Assembly: GCF_013170845.1 (NCBI RefSeq)
Contig: NZ_CP033367.1
Span: 4,403,001 to 4,467,000, forward strand
Reading direction: 5' to 3'
DNA from: Mesorhizobium loti R88b
GTDB taxonomy: Bacteria; Pseudomonadota; Alphaproteobacteria; Rhizobiales; Rhizobiaceae
DNA: 64,000 bases
This document shows, piece after piece, positions 1 through 9,210 of the stretch; the first letter of the stretch is position 1; each line of letters opens with the position of its first letter. The notes under the pieces were generated by a model. It was not told where the DNA came from, did no database searches, and saw only the letters and a program-made list of their open reading frames with translations. The translations under genes and the position numbers were made by a program.

Positions 1-2
1 GT

Positions 3-1676
3 TCAAGAGAGATCGACCATGCCGGCGTCGACAAGCGCGCGATGGAAGCGTCTTTTACGCGGCGATGCGGCATCGAAATAAGCTGCGGCGCAGTCATTCA
101 GCAAGGCGGCCCGCGTGGCGAACACCGGATCGAGCGGAAGTCCGGCCGCGAGCAAGGTCAGTGTCGACAGAAAAGCGCAATCGAGGACTGGCGGAGCCAC
201 AACATCGTCCGGCAGCCTGCAGTTTACGGCCTCGATGGCGTAAAATGTTTGACACAAGGCCATATGGGAAGGCGGCAACCCGGTAAGGGCCGTGGTGAAT
301 GACGGCTGGTGATCGCCGTAGCGCACGATAATGGCCGGCTCGCCGCTCAACATGATGTCGAGCCGCCTGCGAAAGGCGGCATAGGCTTTGACGCTTTCGG
401 CCAGCCGCACTGTATATTCGCCATAGTAGGGAACGCCGGTTGCCGCGACGGCCTCGCGGCGAAGCTCCGCATGACGCTCGATCGGAAAGATCCGGCGGCG
501 GTGGTCGCCATGGTTCATCAGGGTCGTGATCGAAAGGAAGCATGGCTTGCTGGCCGCGACGCGGTTCGAAAGTTGATCAAGCGCGTGATCGTAGAGTTGT
601 TCGTCGTGATTTTCCCGTTTCCAGCGCTCGACATCGAATGGCTGCGGCAAGGTTTCGGCATAGCTGACCTGGTCAAACCCGACCGATTGGTAGAACCGGC
701 CACAATTGACGAAGGAAGGCCGGTCGCAGCTGATATGGGACACGTTGTAGCCGATACCGCTCAGCACGGATGGAAGGGAATGCCGGACGCGTCCGCTCAG
801 AAGGTGAAAGACGTAGCGGCTGTCGTTGCCGAAGGAGAGCGAAGAAAGGCCCGTCAGCACCGAAAACTCGGTCTGCAACGTGCTGCCGCCGAAGACGTCG
901 ACATGCAGCGCGCCGGAGAGAGCGTCCGGCGGCGTGAAGAACCGTTCGAATGCTTCATTGGCCGCCATGCCGAGCCGCTTCGGGTCGAATGTCGATTCGT
1001 GCAGGATCATCACGATGTGCGGCGCTCGCTCACCGGCTGGTCTCCTAGCCGGCACTGGCGGCAGCAGCGGCATCGGCTCCGGATCGATGTCGACAAAGCC
1101 GGGTCGCCGTGATGGCCCCGCGCCAAACCATGAGGCGACAAAGGCGGAAAGGTGAAACCGGTCGCCGGTCAAATGGTGAAAGCGAAATCGCTTCGGGCCG
1201 CCACTTGCCCAGAAGACACATAGATACACAAAGGCCGCCGCGCTGAACAAGGCAAGACGCTGCGGGAGCGGCATCGCCGGCTCGGCGAGCATCAGCGCCA
1301 GGACAATTATTCCCAGGACGATCGCGATCACGGCCGCGAGGGCAGGGACCGCCATACGCGCATGGTCGGCCAGCACGCTTCGAAAACTGCTTGCCGCGAG
1401 ATGATAGATGTCCCCGGCGAGGAAATTGAAGCCGAGATAGCGATGCTTCAGTTTGGAGATGATGCCGATTATGGCCGTCAGAACCAGCGCCGCCCACAAG
1501 GCGACGATATCACCCGCAAACAGGAGATGCGCGAGGCCGAAAAGGAGAAAAAAGGTCGCGAAGCCGAGAGGCCAGGCCGAGCGCTTGCCTTCGAGCCAGG
1601 CAACCAGAGGCGGCGTGACCACCAGCCCCGCCGCACCGAGCCATTGCCCGACACCCAGAGATGCCAAACCCTGCAT
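3..1676 (-). CDS. Membrane-anchored sulfatase-fold enzyme (LtaS/OpgB-like phosphoglycerol transferase family)
   Basis: Predicted inner-membrane protein of 557 aa with hydrophobic segments over about residues 5-75, 110-132 and 142-158, followed by a catalytic domain of the alkaline-phosphatase/sulfatase superfamily. Visible family marks are HESTFDP (about residues 226-232), GGSTLQTEF followed by LTG (about 263-275, the region of the nucleophilic Thr/Ser in LtaS/OpgB proteins) and YGDHQPSF near the C-terminus, a metal-binding type motif. Members transfer phosphoglycerol to periplasmic glucans or lipids; the substrate here is not evident. The start at 1676 is chosen because GGGGGAAAC precedes that ATG; an in-frame start lies 28 codons upstream. 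The stop codon is just inside the window edge. The next gene lies upstream on the same strand. Confidence 0.75.
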   Translation of the reverse strand: MQGLASLGVGQWLGAAGLVVTPPLVAWLEGKRSAWPLGFATFFLLFGLAHLLFAGDIVALWAALVLTAIIGIISKLKHRYLGFNFLAGDIYHLAASSFRSVLADHARMAVPALAAVIAIVLGIIVLALMLAEPAMPLPQRLALFSAAAFVYLCVFWASGGPKRFRFHHLTGDRFHLSAFVASWFGAGPSRRPGFVDIDPEPMPLLPPVPARRPAGERAPHIVMILHESTFDPKRLGMAANEAFERFFTPPDALSGALHVDVFGGSTLQTEFSVLTGLSSLSFGNDSRYVFHLLSGRVRHSLPSVLSGIGYNVSHISCDRPSFVNCGRFYQSVGFDQVSYAETLPQPFDVERWKRENHDEQLYDHALDQLSNRVAASKPCFLSITTLMNHGDHRRRIFPIERHAELRREAVAATGVPYYGEYTVRLAESVKAYAAFRRRLDIMLSGEPAIIVRYGDHQPSFTTALTGLPPSHMALCQTFYAIEAVNCRLPDDVVAPPVLDCAFLSTLTLLAAGLPLDPVFATRAALLNDCAAAYFDAASPRKRRFHRALVDAGMVDLS

Positions 1677-1773
1677 GTTTCCCCCAGGGTGCTTTCGCAC
1701 CCATGTCCCGGGCCATGGCTTAGCGGATTCCGGCCGGGCGGTAAACACGGCAGGCGGCAAGCCGGAGGGCCTG

Positions 1774-2988
1774 TTATTCCTCCAGATCCTTGCGAAACGG
1801 GGTATGTTCTTCCAGGTATTCGCCCATCCGCTCCACCTCGCGCCGCTCGCGCCTGAGATAATCGGCCACGGCGTTGCGCAAGCCAGGGTGGGAAATGTAG
1901 TGGGCGGAATGCATGGTCACCGGCCGGTAGCCGCGCGCCAGCTTGTGTTCGCCCTGCGCGCCCGCCTCGACCACTTTCAGCTTGCGTTCGATGGCGAAGT
2001 CGATGGCCTGGTGATAGCAGACCTCGAAATGCAGGAAGGGATGATCCTCGATGCAGCCCCAGTTGCGGCCGTAGAGCGCGTCGGAGCCGATGAAATTGAT
2101 GGCTCCGGCAACATAACGTCCGTTGCGCCTGGCCATCACCAGCAGGATGTCGTCCGCCATGCGCTCGCCGATCAGCGAGAAGAACTTGCGGTTCAGATAG
2201 GGACGGCCCCATTTGCGGCTGCCGGTGTCCATGTAGAAGGCGAAGAAATCATCCCAGGCCTTTTCGGTCAGGTCCTTGCCGGTCAGCCAGTCGATCGTGA
2301 TGCCTGGCGCAAGCGCCTCGCGCCGCTCCTTCTTCATCGCCTTGCGCTTGCGCGAGGCCAGCGTGGCGAGGAAGTCGTCGTAAGTCGAAAAGCCTTCGTT
2401 GAAGAAGTGGAATTGCTGATCGGTGCGATGCAGGAAGCCCGCGGCCTCGAGGGTCGCGACGTCGCTCTCCTGCGCAAAGGTTACATGCGCCGAGGACACG
2501 CCGAGCTTGTCGGTCACCATTTTGAGACCGGCTGCAAGCCCGGCCTTCACCGCATCCGGATCCTCGCCCTTGCCGACCAGCAGGCGAGGGCCGGTGACAG
2601 GCGTGAAAGGCACGGCGCATTGCAGCTTTGGGTAATAGTTGCCACCGGCGCGCTCGAAGGCATCCGACCAGCCGTGATCGAACACATATTCGCCTTGGCT
2701 GTGCGATTTGAGATAACAAGGGACCGCACCCAGCAGCCTGCCTTGCGCAGTCTCCAGCCGCAGGTGATGTCCTTGCCAGCCGGTGCGCCGCACGGCGCAA
2801 CCGGAATCTTCCAGGGCGCTCAAAAAAGCGAATGAAACGAGCGGGTTATAGGCATTTTCCGCGTCGCCGCGCGTGGTGCCGGCAAAGCCGTTCCATTCAT
2901 CGCAGGTGAAAGCACCGATGCCGGCGGCGATGCGGATCGAATAGTCCGCATTTGCTGTTTGCCCGTCGCCATCGTCGCCCTGATCCAT
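1774..2988 (-). CDS. GNAT/FemAB-like N-acyltransferase (DUF482, PF04339 type)
   Basis: A 404-aa soluble protein whose N-terminal half (SIRIAAGIGAF..EWN, then NPLVSFAFLSALEDSG) and centre (YVFDHGWSDAFERAGGNYYPKLQ, split here as YVFDHGW and YYPKLQ) match the DUF482 family, which is related to the FemAB peptidoglycan aminoacyltransferases. The C-terminal part holds a second acyltransferase-like fold with YGRNWGC and HFEVCYHQAIDFAIE. Substrate is unknown for most members. It lies 97 bp upstream of the sulfatase-fold gene on the same strand, so the two may be co-transcribed. Length is usual for the family and no lesion is seen. Confidence 0.8.
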   Translation of the reverse strand: MDQGDDGDGQTANADYSIRIAAGIGAFTCDEWNGFAGTTRGDAENAYNPLVSFAFLSALEDSGCAVRRTGWQGHHLRLETAQGRLLGAVPCYLKSHSQGEYVFDHGWSDAFERAGGNYYPKLQCAVPFTPVTGPRLLVGKGEDPDAVKAGLAAGLKMVTDKLGVSSAHVTFAQESDVATLEAAGFLHRTDQQFHFFNEGFSTYDDFLATLASRKRKAMKKERREALAPGITIDWLTGKDLTEKAWDDFFAFYMDTGSRKWGRPYLNRKFFSLIGERMADDILLVMARRNGRYVAGAINFIGSDALYGRNWGCIEDHPFLHFEVCYHQAIDFAIERKLKVVEAGAQGEHKLARGYRPVTMHSAHYISHPGLRNAVADYLRRERREVERMGEYLEEHTPFRKDLEE

Positions 2989-3043
2989 GAGGCTTATTTA
3001 AGCTCCATCCGGGCCGCTACAAGTCACGTTTGAGACACCCCAC

Positions 3044-3772
3044 TCAAGCGACCTTCTCCAGATCGGGTTCGAACCCTTCGAATGTCATCTGATCGGCATA
3101 TTTGAAGGTCAGGTCGATCGCGGGCTGATCATGCACCGTCCAGGTGATGACGGGCATTTTGAGCTTTTCCCGCACGAAGCTGACGAACGGATTGGGCAGG
3201 TCGCCGGCGGCGTAGGAGGTGAAGGAGAGCTCATGCGCCAGCATGGCGAAATGCCCTTCGATCAGCTTGAGGTCCTTGCCGTAGGCGGTCAAACCGGCGG
3301 GAATGCCGGACGCATGTTTCGGGAAATCGCGGATCAGCCAGTGATCGAACGACATGATCGCTGCCTTGCCCTTATAGCGCTTGAGCATCTTGCCGACGCG
3401 CGCCACGATGCCCTCGTCTCGGCCGGGAATGCCTTTCAGTTCGACGATCATCGGCACGCGGCCATCGACGAGGTCGAGCGCCTCCTGCAGCGTCGGCACG
3501 TGGTCTGATGTGCCGCCAACCCTGAGCGCGGTCAGTTCGGCCGCGCTGCGTTGCCAGACGAAACCGTCCTGTCCGGTCAGCCTTTTCAGGTCGTCATCAT
3601 GGATGATGACGGGAACACCATCCGAGGACAGATGCACGTCGCATTCGATGGCGTAGCCCCGTTCGGCGGCGGCGGCAAAGGCGGAAAGCGTGTTTTCCCA
3701 GCGCGTCTTGTTCATGTCGTGAAAGCCGCGATGGGCCACGGGCCGGGCGGTCAGCCAGGATAGGTCGGTCAT
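3044..3772 (-). CDS. Glycerophosphodiester phosphodiesterase family protein
   Basis: A 242-aa TIM-barrel GDPD enzyme expected to hydrolyse glycerophosphodiesters to sn-glycerol 3-phosphate and an alcohol. Active-site residues are in place: HRG at 14-16, EN at 26-27, ECD around 43-45 and IHD around 57-59, with VELKG further on. No signal peptide is visible, so a cytoplasmic enzyme is likely. The start at 3772 (MTDLSW) is preferred over a longer frame beginning at 3937, because the longer frame would run 150 bp into the upstream RidA gene and its extra residues look like out-of-frame translation. Only 13 bp separate it from the RidA gene, so the two probably form an operon. Confidence 0.88.
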   Translation of the reverse strand: MTDLSWLTARPVAHRGFHDMNKTRWENTLSAFAAAAERGYAIECDVHLSSDGVPVIIHDDDLKRLTGQDGFVWQRSAAELTALRVGGTSDHVPTLQEALDLVDGRVPMIVELKGIPGRDEGIVARVGKMLKRYKGKAAIMSFDHWLIRDFPKHASGIPAGLTAYGKDLKLIEGHFAMLAHELSFTSYAAGDLPNPFVSFVREKLKMPVITWTVHDQPAIDLTFKYADQMTFEGFEPDLEKVA

Positions 3773-3785
3773 GTCAGGCCTTCGC

Positions 3786-4250
3786 TCATTCGACTTCGAA
3801 GATCGCTTCGATTTCCACTGCGGCATTAAGCGGCAGGGAGGCGGTGCCGACGGCGGAGCGGGCATGCTTGCCGCGCTCGCCAAGGGCGGCGACCAGGAAA
3901 TCGGAGGCGCCGTTGGCGACCAGATGCTGCTCGACAAAGTCGGCGGCGGAGGCGACGAAGACGGTGATTTTCACCAGCTTGCGGATCTTCTCGAGATCGC
4001 CAAGTGCTGCCTTGGCCTGCGCCAGAATGTTGATCGCGCAGTATTTTGCCGCGTCCTTGCCGCTTGCCGTGTCGACGTCGCGGCCGAGCAGGCCGCTCGC
4101 CTGTAGCTTGCCGTCCTTGAGCGGCAATTGTCCGGCGGTGAACAGCAGATTGCCGGTCCTTGCATAGGGAACGTAGTTGGCGGCGGGTGCGGCAGCGGCG
4201 GGAAGCGTCACGCCGAGATCACTTAGCCGCTTTTCGATTGTTTCACTCAT
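3786..4250 (-). CDS. RidA (YjgF/YER057c/UK114) family enamine/imine deaminase-like protein
   Basis: A 154-aa RidA-fold protein. Family features seen are GNLLFTAGQLPL near residue 33, the helix with AINILAQAKAALGDL, VKITVFVAS and the C-terminal block ARSAVG...LPLNAAVEIEAI, in which the Arg is the residue that binds the substrate carboxylate in deaminating members. True RidA proteins hydrolyse reactive 2-aminoacrylate; the longer subgroup to which this one may belong is less well assigned. It lies directly upstream of the GDPD gene on the same strand and is divergent from the EipB gene, with 138 bp between the two. Confidence 0.85.
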   Translation of the reverse strand: MSETIEKRLSDLGVTLPAAAAPAANYVPYARTGNLLFTAGQLPLKDGKLQASGLLGRDVDTASGKDAAKYCAINILAQAKAALGDLEKIRKLVKITVFVASAADFVEQHLVANGASDFLVAALGERGKHARSAVGTASLPLNAAVEIEAIFEVE

Positions 4251-4388
4251 TGCTTTTCCCTATTGCTGGAAGGTGCTGCGCTGGCCGGGCCGAAATTGCT
4301 ATTTTTGCCTCGCTTCCGCCACGACTTTTTTTAAGCTGGACCATCTTTCCCTGCGGCCTGCCATCAGCCGCGACGATCGGAGTACCAC

Positions 4389-5219
4389 ATGCGCGCAACG
4401 CGCCTTGCATTCCACGCTGTCCTTTTGTCGGCGGCCCTCCCGATAGTCCCGGCTTTCGCGGTTCCCGCGCTTCAAGCGCATCGCGCCGTTTACGACCTCA
4501 CCCTCAAGAAAGCGGACGATCGCTCCGGCATCACCGGTATCACCGGCCGCATGGTCTACGAGTTCAATGGTTCTGCCTGCGAAGGCTATACGGTGAAATT
4601 CCGTTTTGTCACGCAGATCGCGACCAACGACAACACCAAGCTGACGGACCAGCAGACGACGACTTTCGAGGATGCCGAAGGCAAGACGTTCTCGTTCGTG
4701 ACCAAATCCTTTGTCGACCAGAACCTCGACAAGGAGGTCAAGGGTATCGCCACGAAAGACGCGAAAGGCCTCAAGGTCGATATCGACAAGCCCGAGAAGA
4801 ACAGTCTGGAACTTGCCGCCACCCAGTTTCCGACCCAGCATCTGGTCGAACTGATCGGCAAGGCCGAGAAGGGCGAAAACTTCTACCAGACGAACCTTTT
4901 CGACGGCTCGGAGGACGCCAACAAGGTGATGACCACCACCGTCGTCGTCGGCAAGAAGACCGAAGCCGACAAGGCCGACCCAGAGGCTCCGGCACTGGCC
5001 AAGCTTGCCACCGACAAATACTGGCCGGTCGACATCGCCTATTTCGACGACAGCGCCCAGAACGGCGAAGAGGTGCCGGAATATCGGATCAGCTTCAAGC
5101 TGCACGAGAACGGCATTACCCGCGATCTCGTCATGGACTATGGTGACTTTTCGATGACCGGCAAGCTGGTCAACCTGTCGCTGTTCGACCAGACGAAGCC
5201 TTGCCCGGTCTCGAAATAG
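4389..5219 (+). CDS. eipB: Cell envelope integrity protein EipB (DUF1849)
   Basis: A 276-aa periplasmic protein. A signal peptide covers roughly residues 1-24 (RATRLAFHAVLLSAAL then PAFA). The mature part reads LQAHRAVYDLTLKKAD early on, the start of the DUF1849 fold. Two cysteines, C64 (GSACEGY) and C272 (TKPCPVSK), are placed like the disulfide pair that stabilises EipB in Brucella. In that genus EipB is needed for envelope integrity and acts with other outer-membrane factors; the same role here is by homology. It is followed 36 bp later by the DUF4031 gene on the same strand. Confidence 0.88.
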   Translation: MRATRLAFHAVLLSAALPIVPAFAVPALQAHRAVYDLTLKKADDRSGITGITGRMVYEFNGSACEGYTVKFRFVTQIATNDNTKLTDQQTTTFEDAEGKTFSFVTKSFVDQNLDKEVKGIATKDAKGLKVDIDKPEKNSLELAATQFPTQHLVELIGKAEKGENFYQTNLFDGSEDANKVMTTTVVVGKKTEADKADPEAPALAKLATDKYWPVDIAYFDDSAQNGEEVPEYRISFKLHENGITRDLVMDYGDFSMTGKLVNLSLFDQTKPCPVSK

Positions 5220-5255
5220 CAGGAGTGCGCAATTGGGCTGGCCGCGGCGGGCTTG

Positions 5256-5534
5256 ATGGCAGTCTATGTCGATGCGGCGATCTGGAAGTGGGCCGGCCAT
5301 CGCTGGTGCCACCTGATGGCCGACGACACCGATGAGCTGCATCGTTTCGCGGCCCAGCTTGGGGTCAAGCGTTCATCCTACCAGGGACCGCCCAAGACAT
5401 CCGCTCCGCATTATGACATAACCGGTTTCGAGCGCGACCGCGCGGTGCGGCTCGGCGCCATCGAATGCAGCCGCGAGGAGATCGTCGCGATCTTCCGCCG
5501 GGTGCGGGTGCCCAACGGGAAGGCCAAGCGATGA
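5256..5534 (+). CDS. DUF4031 domain-containing protein
   Basis: A 92-aa small protein beginning AVYVDAAIWKWAGHRWCHL, the typical DUF4031 N-terminus, with SAPHYDITGFERDRAVRLGA further on. Function is not established; the family is found as a short stand-alone cytoplasmic protein, often beside transport or housekeeping genes. The start at 5256 (ATG) is one codon after an in-frame TTG at 5253. Its TGA overlaps the ATG of the LysE gene (ATGA at 5531-5534), which indicates translational coupling. Confidence 0.8.
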   Translation: MAVYVDAAIWKWAGHRWCHLMADDTDELHRFAAQLGVKRSSYQGPPKTSAPHYDITGFERDRAVRLGAIECSREEIVAIFRRVRVPNGKAKR

Positions 5535-6142
5535 CACCAACGGCCTTTCTGGCGTATTGCGCCGCCGTCACACTCGCTGCCGCCACACCGGGGCCAGCGA
5601 TGTTCACAGTCATCACCAATGGCGTGTCGCGTGGGTTTCGTCGCGCGTTCATGGCCGGTGTCGGCGTTGCCGCCGGCGATGCCGTACTGGTCACCCTCGC
5701 ACTGCTCGGACTGGTGGCGCTGGCCCAGACATTCGAATGGGTCTTCCTCCTGCTCAAATACGCAGGCGCTGCCTATCTGATCTATCTCGGCATCCGGATG
5801 TGGCGCGCTGCCGCCACACAACCCACCGAACCGAGGGCTGTTGAAACGAGATTGTCGCGGTCGTTCCTGCTTGGCGCGTCCATTGCACTCGGCAATCCGA
5901 AGGCGATCCTGTTCCACGCCTCGATCATGCCGCTCATCCTGAACCTCGACACCATGACCTTTGTCGATGGCCTGCTGGTGGTGGCTGTCGTCATCACCGT
6001 CAACATTGTCACAATGGGCCTCTATGCGGCGCTCGCCGGCCGGGCTTCGGGCTGGTTCAGGACACCCAAGCGCATGCGGTTGATGAACCGGTTTGCCGGC
6101 AGCGCCATGATCGGCACCGGAGCGCTGATTGCCGCACGCTGA
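5531..6142 (+). CDS. LysE/RhtB family amino-acid exporter
   Basis: A 203-aa inner-membrane protein with about six hydrophobic segments and the LysE-family hallmark near the N-terminus ([18 protein letters not shown], then [10 protein letters not shown]). Homologues export lysine, homoserine, threonine or related metabolites; the substrate here cannot be read from the sequence. The start at 5531 overlaps the DUF4031 stop by 4 nt, and a longer frame from 5465 would only add residues that overlap DUF4031. The gene ends 21 bp before the proposed rpsB promoter. Confidence 0.85.
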   Translation: MTPTAFLAYCAAVTLAAATPGPAMFTVITNGVSRGFRRAFMAGVGVAAGDAVLVTLALLGLVALAQTFEWVFLLLKYAGAAYLIYLGIRMWRAAATQPTEPRAVETRLSRSFLLGASIALGNPKAILFHASIMPLILNLDTMTFVDGLLVVAVVITVNIVTMGLYAALAGRASGWFRTPKRMRLMNRFAGSAMIGTGALIAAR

Positions 6143-6162
6143 AAGGCGAGACGCCACAGCGC

Positions 6163-6190
6163 TTGCCTTTATCGCGCATCCCCTCTATAT
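6163..6190 (+). promoter_or_regulatory. Candidate housekeeping promoter of rpsB-tsf
   Basis: TTGCCT at 6163-6168 and CTATAT at 6185-6190 are 16 bp apart, close to the alphaproteobacterial sigma-70-type pattern. Transcription from here would give rpsB a leader of roughly 120 nt, long enough for ribosomal-protein autoregulation, as known for rpsB in E. coli. The assignment rests on sequence pattern and position only. Confidence 0.5.
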
Positions 6191-6318
6191 GCCCGCTCAT
6201 TCCACACACGGACTTTGGTGTCTGCCCGGGAGAAATCCGGCTGAAACCTCCGGTGGCGTTCGAGGACTTCGTCCGAAAATGCCTGTGTCCGTGGAGGCTA
6301 ACCGGAAAGGAAATGAGA

Positions 6319-7101
6319 ATGGCACTGCCTGATTTCAGCATGCGCCAGCTTTTGGAAGCTGGCATTCACTTCGGCCACCAGACCCACCGCTGGAACCCGA
6401 AGATGGCGCCTTACATCTATGGCGCCCGCAACAACATCCACATCATCGACCTCTCGCAGACGGTGCCTTTGCTGCACCAGGCGCTGAAGCAGGTTTCCGA
6501 CACTGTTGCCAAGGGCGGCCGCGTGCTGTTCGTCGGTACCAAGCGCCAGGCATCCGACATTGTCGCGGATGCGGCACAGCGTTCGGCCCAGTACTATGTC
6601 AACTCGCGTTGGCTCGGCGGCATGCTGACCAACTGGAAGACGATCTCGAACTCGATCCAGCGCCTGCGCAAGCTCGACGAGATGCTGGCCGGCGAGGCCC
6701 AGGGCTTGACCAAGAAGGAGCGCCTGAACCTCGACCGCGAGCGCGAGAAGCTCGACAAGGCGCTCGGCGGCATCAAGGACATGGGCTCGACCCCCGACCT
6801 GATGTTCGTGATCGACACCAACAAGGAGGCGATCGCCATCCTCGAGGCCAAGCGTCTCGGCATTCCGGTCGTCGCCATCATCGATTCGAACTGCGATCCG
6901 GACAAGATCGACTTCCCGATCCCCGGCAATGACGATGCGGCCCGTGCCATCCAGCTCTATTGCGACCTGATCGCCAAGGCTGCGATCGACGGCATCGCCC
7001 GCCAGCAGGGCGCGCTCGGCGTCGACATCGGCGCTTCGGTCGAAGCTCCGGTCGAACCGGCACTCGATCCGGCTCCGGCATCGGAAGCCCCCGAGGCTTG
7101 A
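6319..7101 (+). CDS. rpsB: 30S ribosomal protein S2
   Basis: A 260-aa S2 protein of the small ribosomal subunit. The start [20 protein letters not shown] at 6319 follows GGAAAGGAAATGAGA and is chosen over an upstream in-frame ATG at 6163, which lies inside the promoter. Family blocks include [45 protein letters not shown] and a late [10 protein letters not shown]. The C-terminus carries an acidic Ala/Pro-rich tail ([19 protein letters not shown]) common in rhizobial S2. It is followed by a strong hairpin and then tsf, the usual bacterial pair. Confidence 0.97.
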   Translation: MALPDFSMRQLLEAGIHFGHQTHRWNPKMAPYIYGARNNIHIIDLSQTVPLLHQALKQVSDTVAKGGRVLFVGTKRQASDIVADAAQRSAQYYVNSRWLGGMLTNWKTISNSIQRLRKLDEMLAGEAQGLTKKERLNLDREREKLDKALGGIKDMGSTPDLMFVIDTNKEAIAILEAKRLGIPVVAIIDSNCDPDKIDFPIPGNDDAARAIQLYCDLIAKAAIDGIARQQGALGVDIGASVEAPVEPALDPAPASEAPEA

Positions 7102-7106
7102 CAATC

Positions 7107-7140
7107 GAAGGCCGATTGCGGCCTTCATCTTTCTCATATT
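7107..7140 (+). terminator. Hairpin between rpsB and tsf (terminator or attenuator)
   Basis: GAAGGCCG (7107-7114), loop ATTG, CGGCCTTC (7119-7126) form a perfect 8-bp stem, followed by the T-rich ATCTTTCTCATATTTT. Lying 6 nt after the rpsB stop, it probably attenuates read-through into tsf, or separates two transcripts. Confidence 0.65.
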
Positions 7141-7210
7141 TTGGCACGCTAAACAGACGCACCATCGAATATCGATGGTGCGTCGGTGCATTCTAGACAA
7201 AGAGGCGACA

Positions 7211-8131
7211 ATGAGCATTTCGGCTGCACAGGTCAAAGAACTCCGCGACTTGACCGGCGCGGGCATGATGGACTGCAAGGCGGCGTTGACCGAGACCAAC
7301 GGCAACATGGAAGAGGCCGTCGACTGGCTGCGCAAGAAGGGCATTTCCAAGGCTGACAAGAAGGCCGGCCGCACTGCTGCCGAAGGCCTGATCGGCGTCG
7401 ACAATGGCGTGCGCGAGGCTGCCGTCGTCGAGGTCAATTCCGAGACCGACTTCGTTGCCCGCAATGCCGCATTCCAGGAAATCGTCGCCAACGTTGCCAA
7501 GGTCGCGCTGGCCTATGGCACGACTGAGGCTGTCGCTGCCGCAAAGTACCCGGGTTCGGACAAGTCGGTTACCGACACGATCAAGGACGCTGTCGGTACA
7601 ATTGGCGAGAATCTGGGCTTCCGCCGCTCGGCCAAGCTGACCGTTCCGCACGGCGCGGTCGCGACCTACGTCCACAACGCGGTTGCCGACGGCCTTGGCA
7701 AGCTCGGCGTGCTGGTCGCGATCGAAACCACGGGCAATGAACATGCCGCCAACGCTTTCGGCCGCCAGGTCGCCATGCATGTCGCCGCCACCAACCCGCT
7801 GGCGCTGACCGCGGAGCAGATCGATCCGGCGGCGGTCGAGCGCGAGAAGGCGATCTTCTCCGACCAGGCACGCCAGTCCGGCAAGCCGGAAGCGATCATC
7901 GAGAAGATGGTCGAAGGCCGCCTGCGTAAATTCTACGAGGAAGTCGTGCTGCTGAAGCAGGCCTTCGTGCTCAATCCCGACATCACCGTCGAGAAGGCGC
8001 TGAAGGATGCCGAGAAGGAAATCGGCGCACCGGCCAAGATCACCGCCTATCTGCGCTTCGCGCTCGGCGAAGGCATCGAAAAGGAAGAGACCGATTTCGC
8101 GGCCGAAGTTGCGGCGGCGGTCAAGAAGTAA
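7211..8131 (+). CDS. tsf: Elongation factor Ts
   Basis: A 306-aa guanine-nucleotide exchange factor for EF-Tu. The start at 7211 follows AGAGGCGACA. The N-terminal UBA-like domain ([20 protein letters not shown]) and the exchange motif TDFVARN (around residue 80) are intact, and the two core subdomains and C-terminal module follow at normal length. It is convergent with a LysR gene 13 bp away. In the usual rhizobial order pyrH comes directly after tsf; here a 2.8-kb module intervenes. Confidence 0.97.
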   Translation: MSISAAQVKELRDLTGAGMMDCKAALTETNGNMEEAVDWLRKKGISKADKKAGRTAAEGLIGVDNGVREAAVVEVNSETDFVARNAAFQEIVANVAKVALAYGTTEAVAAAKYPGSDKSVTDTIKDAVGTIGENLGFRRSAKLTVPHGAVATYVHNAVADGLGKLGVLVAIETTGNEHAANAFGRQVAMHVAATNPLALTAEQIDPAAVEREKAIFSDQARQSGKPEAIIEKMVEGRLRKFYEEVVLLKQAFVLNPDITVEKALKDAEKEIGAPAKITAYLRFALGEGIEKEETDFAAEVAAAVKK

Positions 8132-8144
8132 GCTTCCTAACGCT

Positions 8145-9080
8145 TTATTCGGATTGTGTTTTTCGGCCGGGCGCCCGCAGGGATGCCCGGCCGATTTCGT
8201 TTGCGGTGTCGATGAAGGCCCGCAGTTTGGGCGCCATCGCCGCCCGGCGCGGGAAGTAGAGGAACAGGCCAGGTTCCTCTATCGCTGATTGCGGCAGGAT
8301 CTGCACTAACCGGCCGGCGGCAAGATCCTCCCGCACCAGCGGTTCGAAGACATAGGCAAGACCGACGCCTGCGAGCGCCAGGTCTATCGCGGCCAGCGAA
8401 TCCGTGACGACGACCGTGCCCTTCGCCTCCACAACGACATCCTTGCCGTCTTCGGTCAGATCCCAGCGATAGAGCGCACCGGAGCGAACCAGCCGGTAAC
8501 CGATGCAATTGTGGTTGGCGAGATCGGCCACGCTGCGCGGACGGCCGTGCTTTCCGACATGGGCTGGCGATGCGACCATCACGGCCTTGAACGGCGGCGT
8601 CAGCCGGACAGTGACCATGTCTTGCGCAATCATTTCGCTCAGCCGGATGCCGGCGTCGAAACCCTCGCCGACAATGTCGACCAGCCCCTGGTCGGTGAGC
8701 AATTCGACCGTCACATCCGGATAACGCTCGGCCATAGCCCCGACCACGGCCGTCACGCCAAGAGGAATGGCGATGTTGGGAACGTTGAGCCTGAGCAGGC
8801 CCGAAGGCCGGCCCTTGATGGCGCGGATGCGGTCCATCCGCTCGGCAATGTCCTGAAGCGCAGGGGCCGCCGTCTCCACCAGCGCCTTGCCGGCTTCCGT
8901 CAGCGAAACGCTGCGCGTCGTGCGCGCAAACAGCGGCTGACCAATGCGCTCTTCGACAAGGCGCACCGCATGGCTGACGGCTGACGGACTCATACCGAGT
9001 TCGGCCGCGGCAAGCGCAAAGCCGCCGCGCCGGGCAACGGCAATGACAACAGGCAGATGGGTAAGCAGATCCCGGTCCAT
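8145..9080 (-). CDS. LysR-family transcriptional regulator
   Basis: A 311-aa LysR-type regulator. The winged helix-turn-helix is at the N-terminus (ARRGGFALAAAELGMSPSA then VSHAVRLVEERIGQPLFAR), and the rest is an effector-binding substrate-binding fold. It is transcribed away from the NTF2-like and aldo-keto reductase genes. A 15-bp inverted repeat with T-N11-A geometry lies 24 bp upstream of its start, in the divergent promoter region, so it probably controls itself and those two genes. The effector is unknown. Confidence 0.92.
   Translation of the reverse strand: MDRDLLTHLPVVIAVARRGGFALAAAELGMSPSAVSHAVRLVEERIGQPLFARTTRSVSLTEAGKALVETAAPALQDIAERMDRIRAIKGRPSGLLRLNVPNIAIPLGVTAVVGAMAERYPDVTVELLTDQGLVDIVGEGFDAGIRLSEMIAQDMVTVRLTPPFKAVMVASPAHVGKHGRPRSVADLANHNCIGYRLVRSGALYRWDLTEDGKDVVVEAKGTVVVTDSLAAIDLALAGVGLAYVFEPLVREDLAAGRLVQILPQSAIEEPGLFLYFPRRAAMAPKLRAFIDTANEIGRASLRAPGRKTQSE
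8164..8200. terminator. GC-rich hairpin at the tsf/LysR convergence
   Basis: CGGCCGGGC (8164-8172) pairs with GCCCGGCCG (8185-8193). ATTTCGTTT follows on the + strand, and on the - strand an A-run (CGGCCGAAAAAC) lies on the far side. It falls within the last codons of the LysR gene. A role as terminator for tsf is inferred from placement. Confidence 0.4.
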
Positions 9081-9103
9081 TCATGCATGATATCGCATAG
9101 TCT

Positions 9104-9118
9104 TTGCAGACAATGCAA
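9104..9118. promoter_or_regulatory. Candidate LysR operator (T-N11-A type)
   Basis: TTGCA-GACAA-TGCAA is a perfect 5-bp inverted repeat containing a T-N11-A core. It is located 24 bp upstream of the LysR start and 92 bp upstream of the divergent NTF2-like gene, the classical position for a LysR autoregulatory and activation site. Confidence 0.55.
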
Positions 9119-9210
9119 TCTTATCGATGCCAATGCGGTGGCCCACATTGTCGTCAACGACATCGGCGTTCACACATCGGCAATCGCTGATGGCATCAAG
9201 GAGAAGAGAC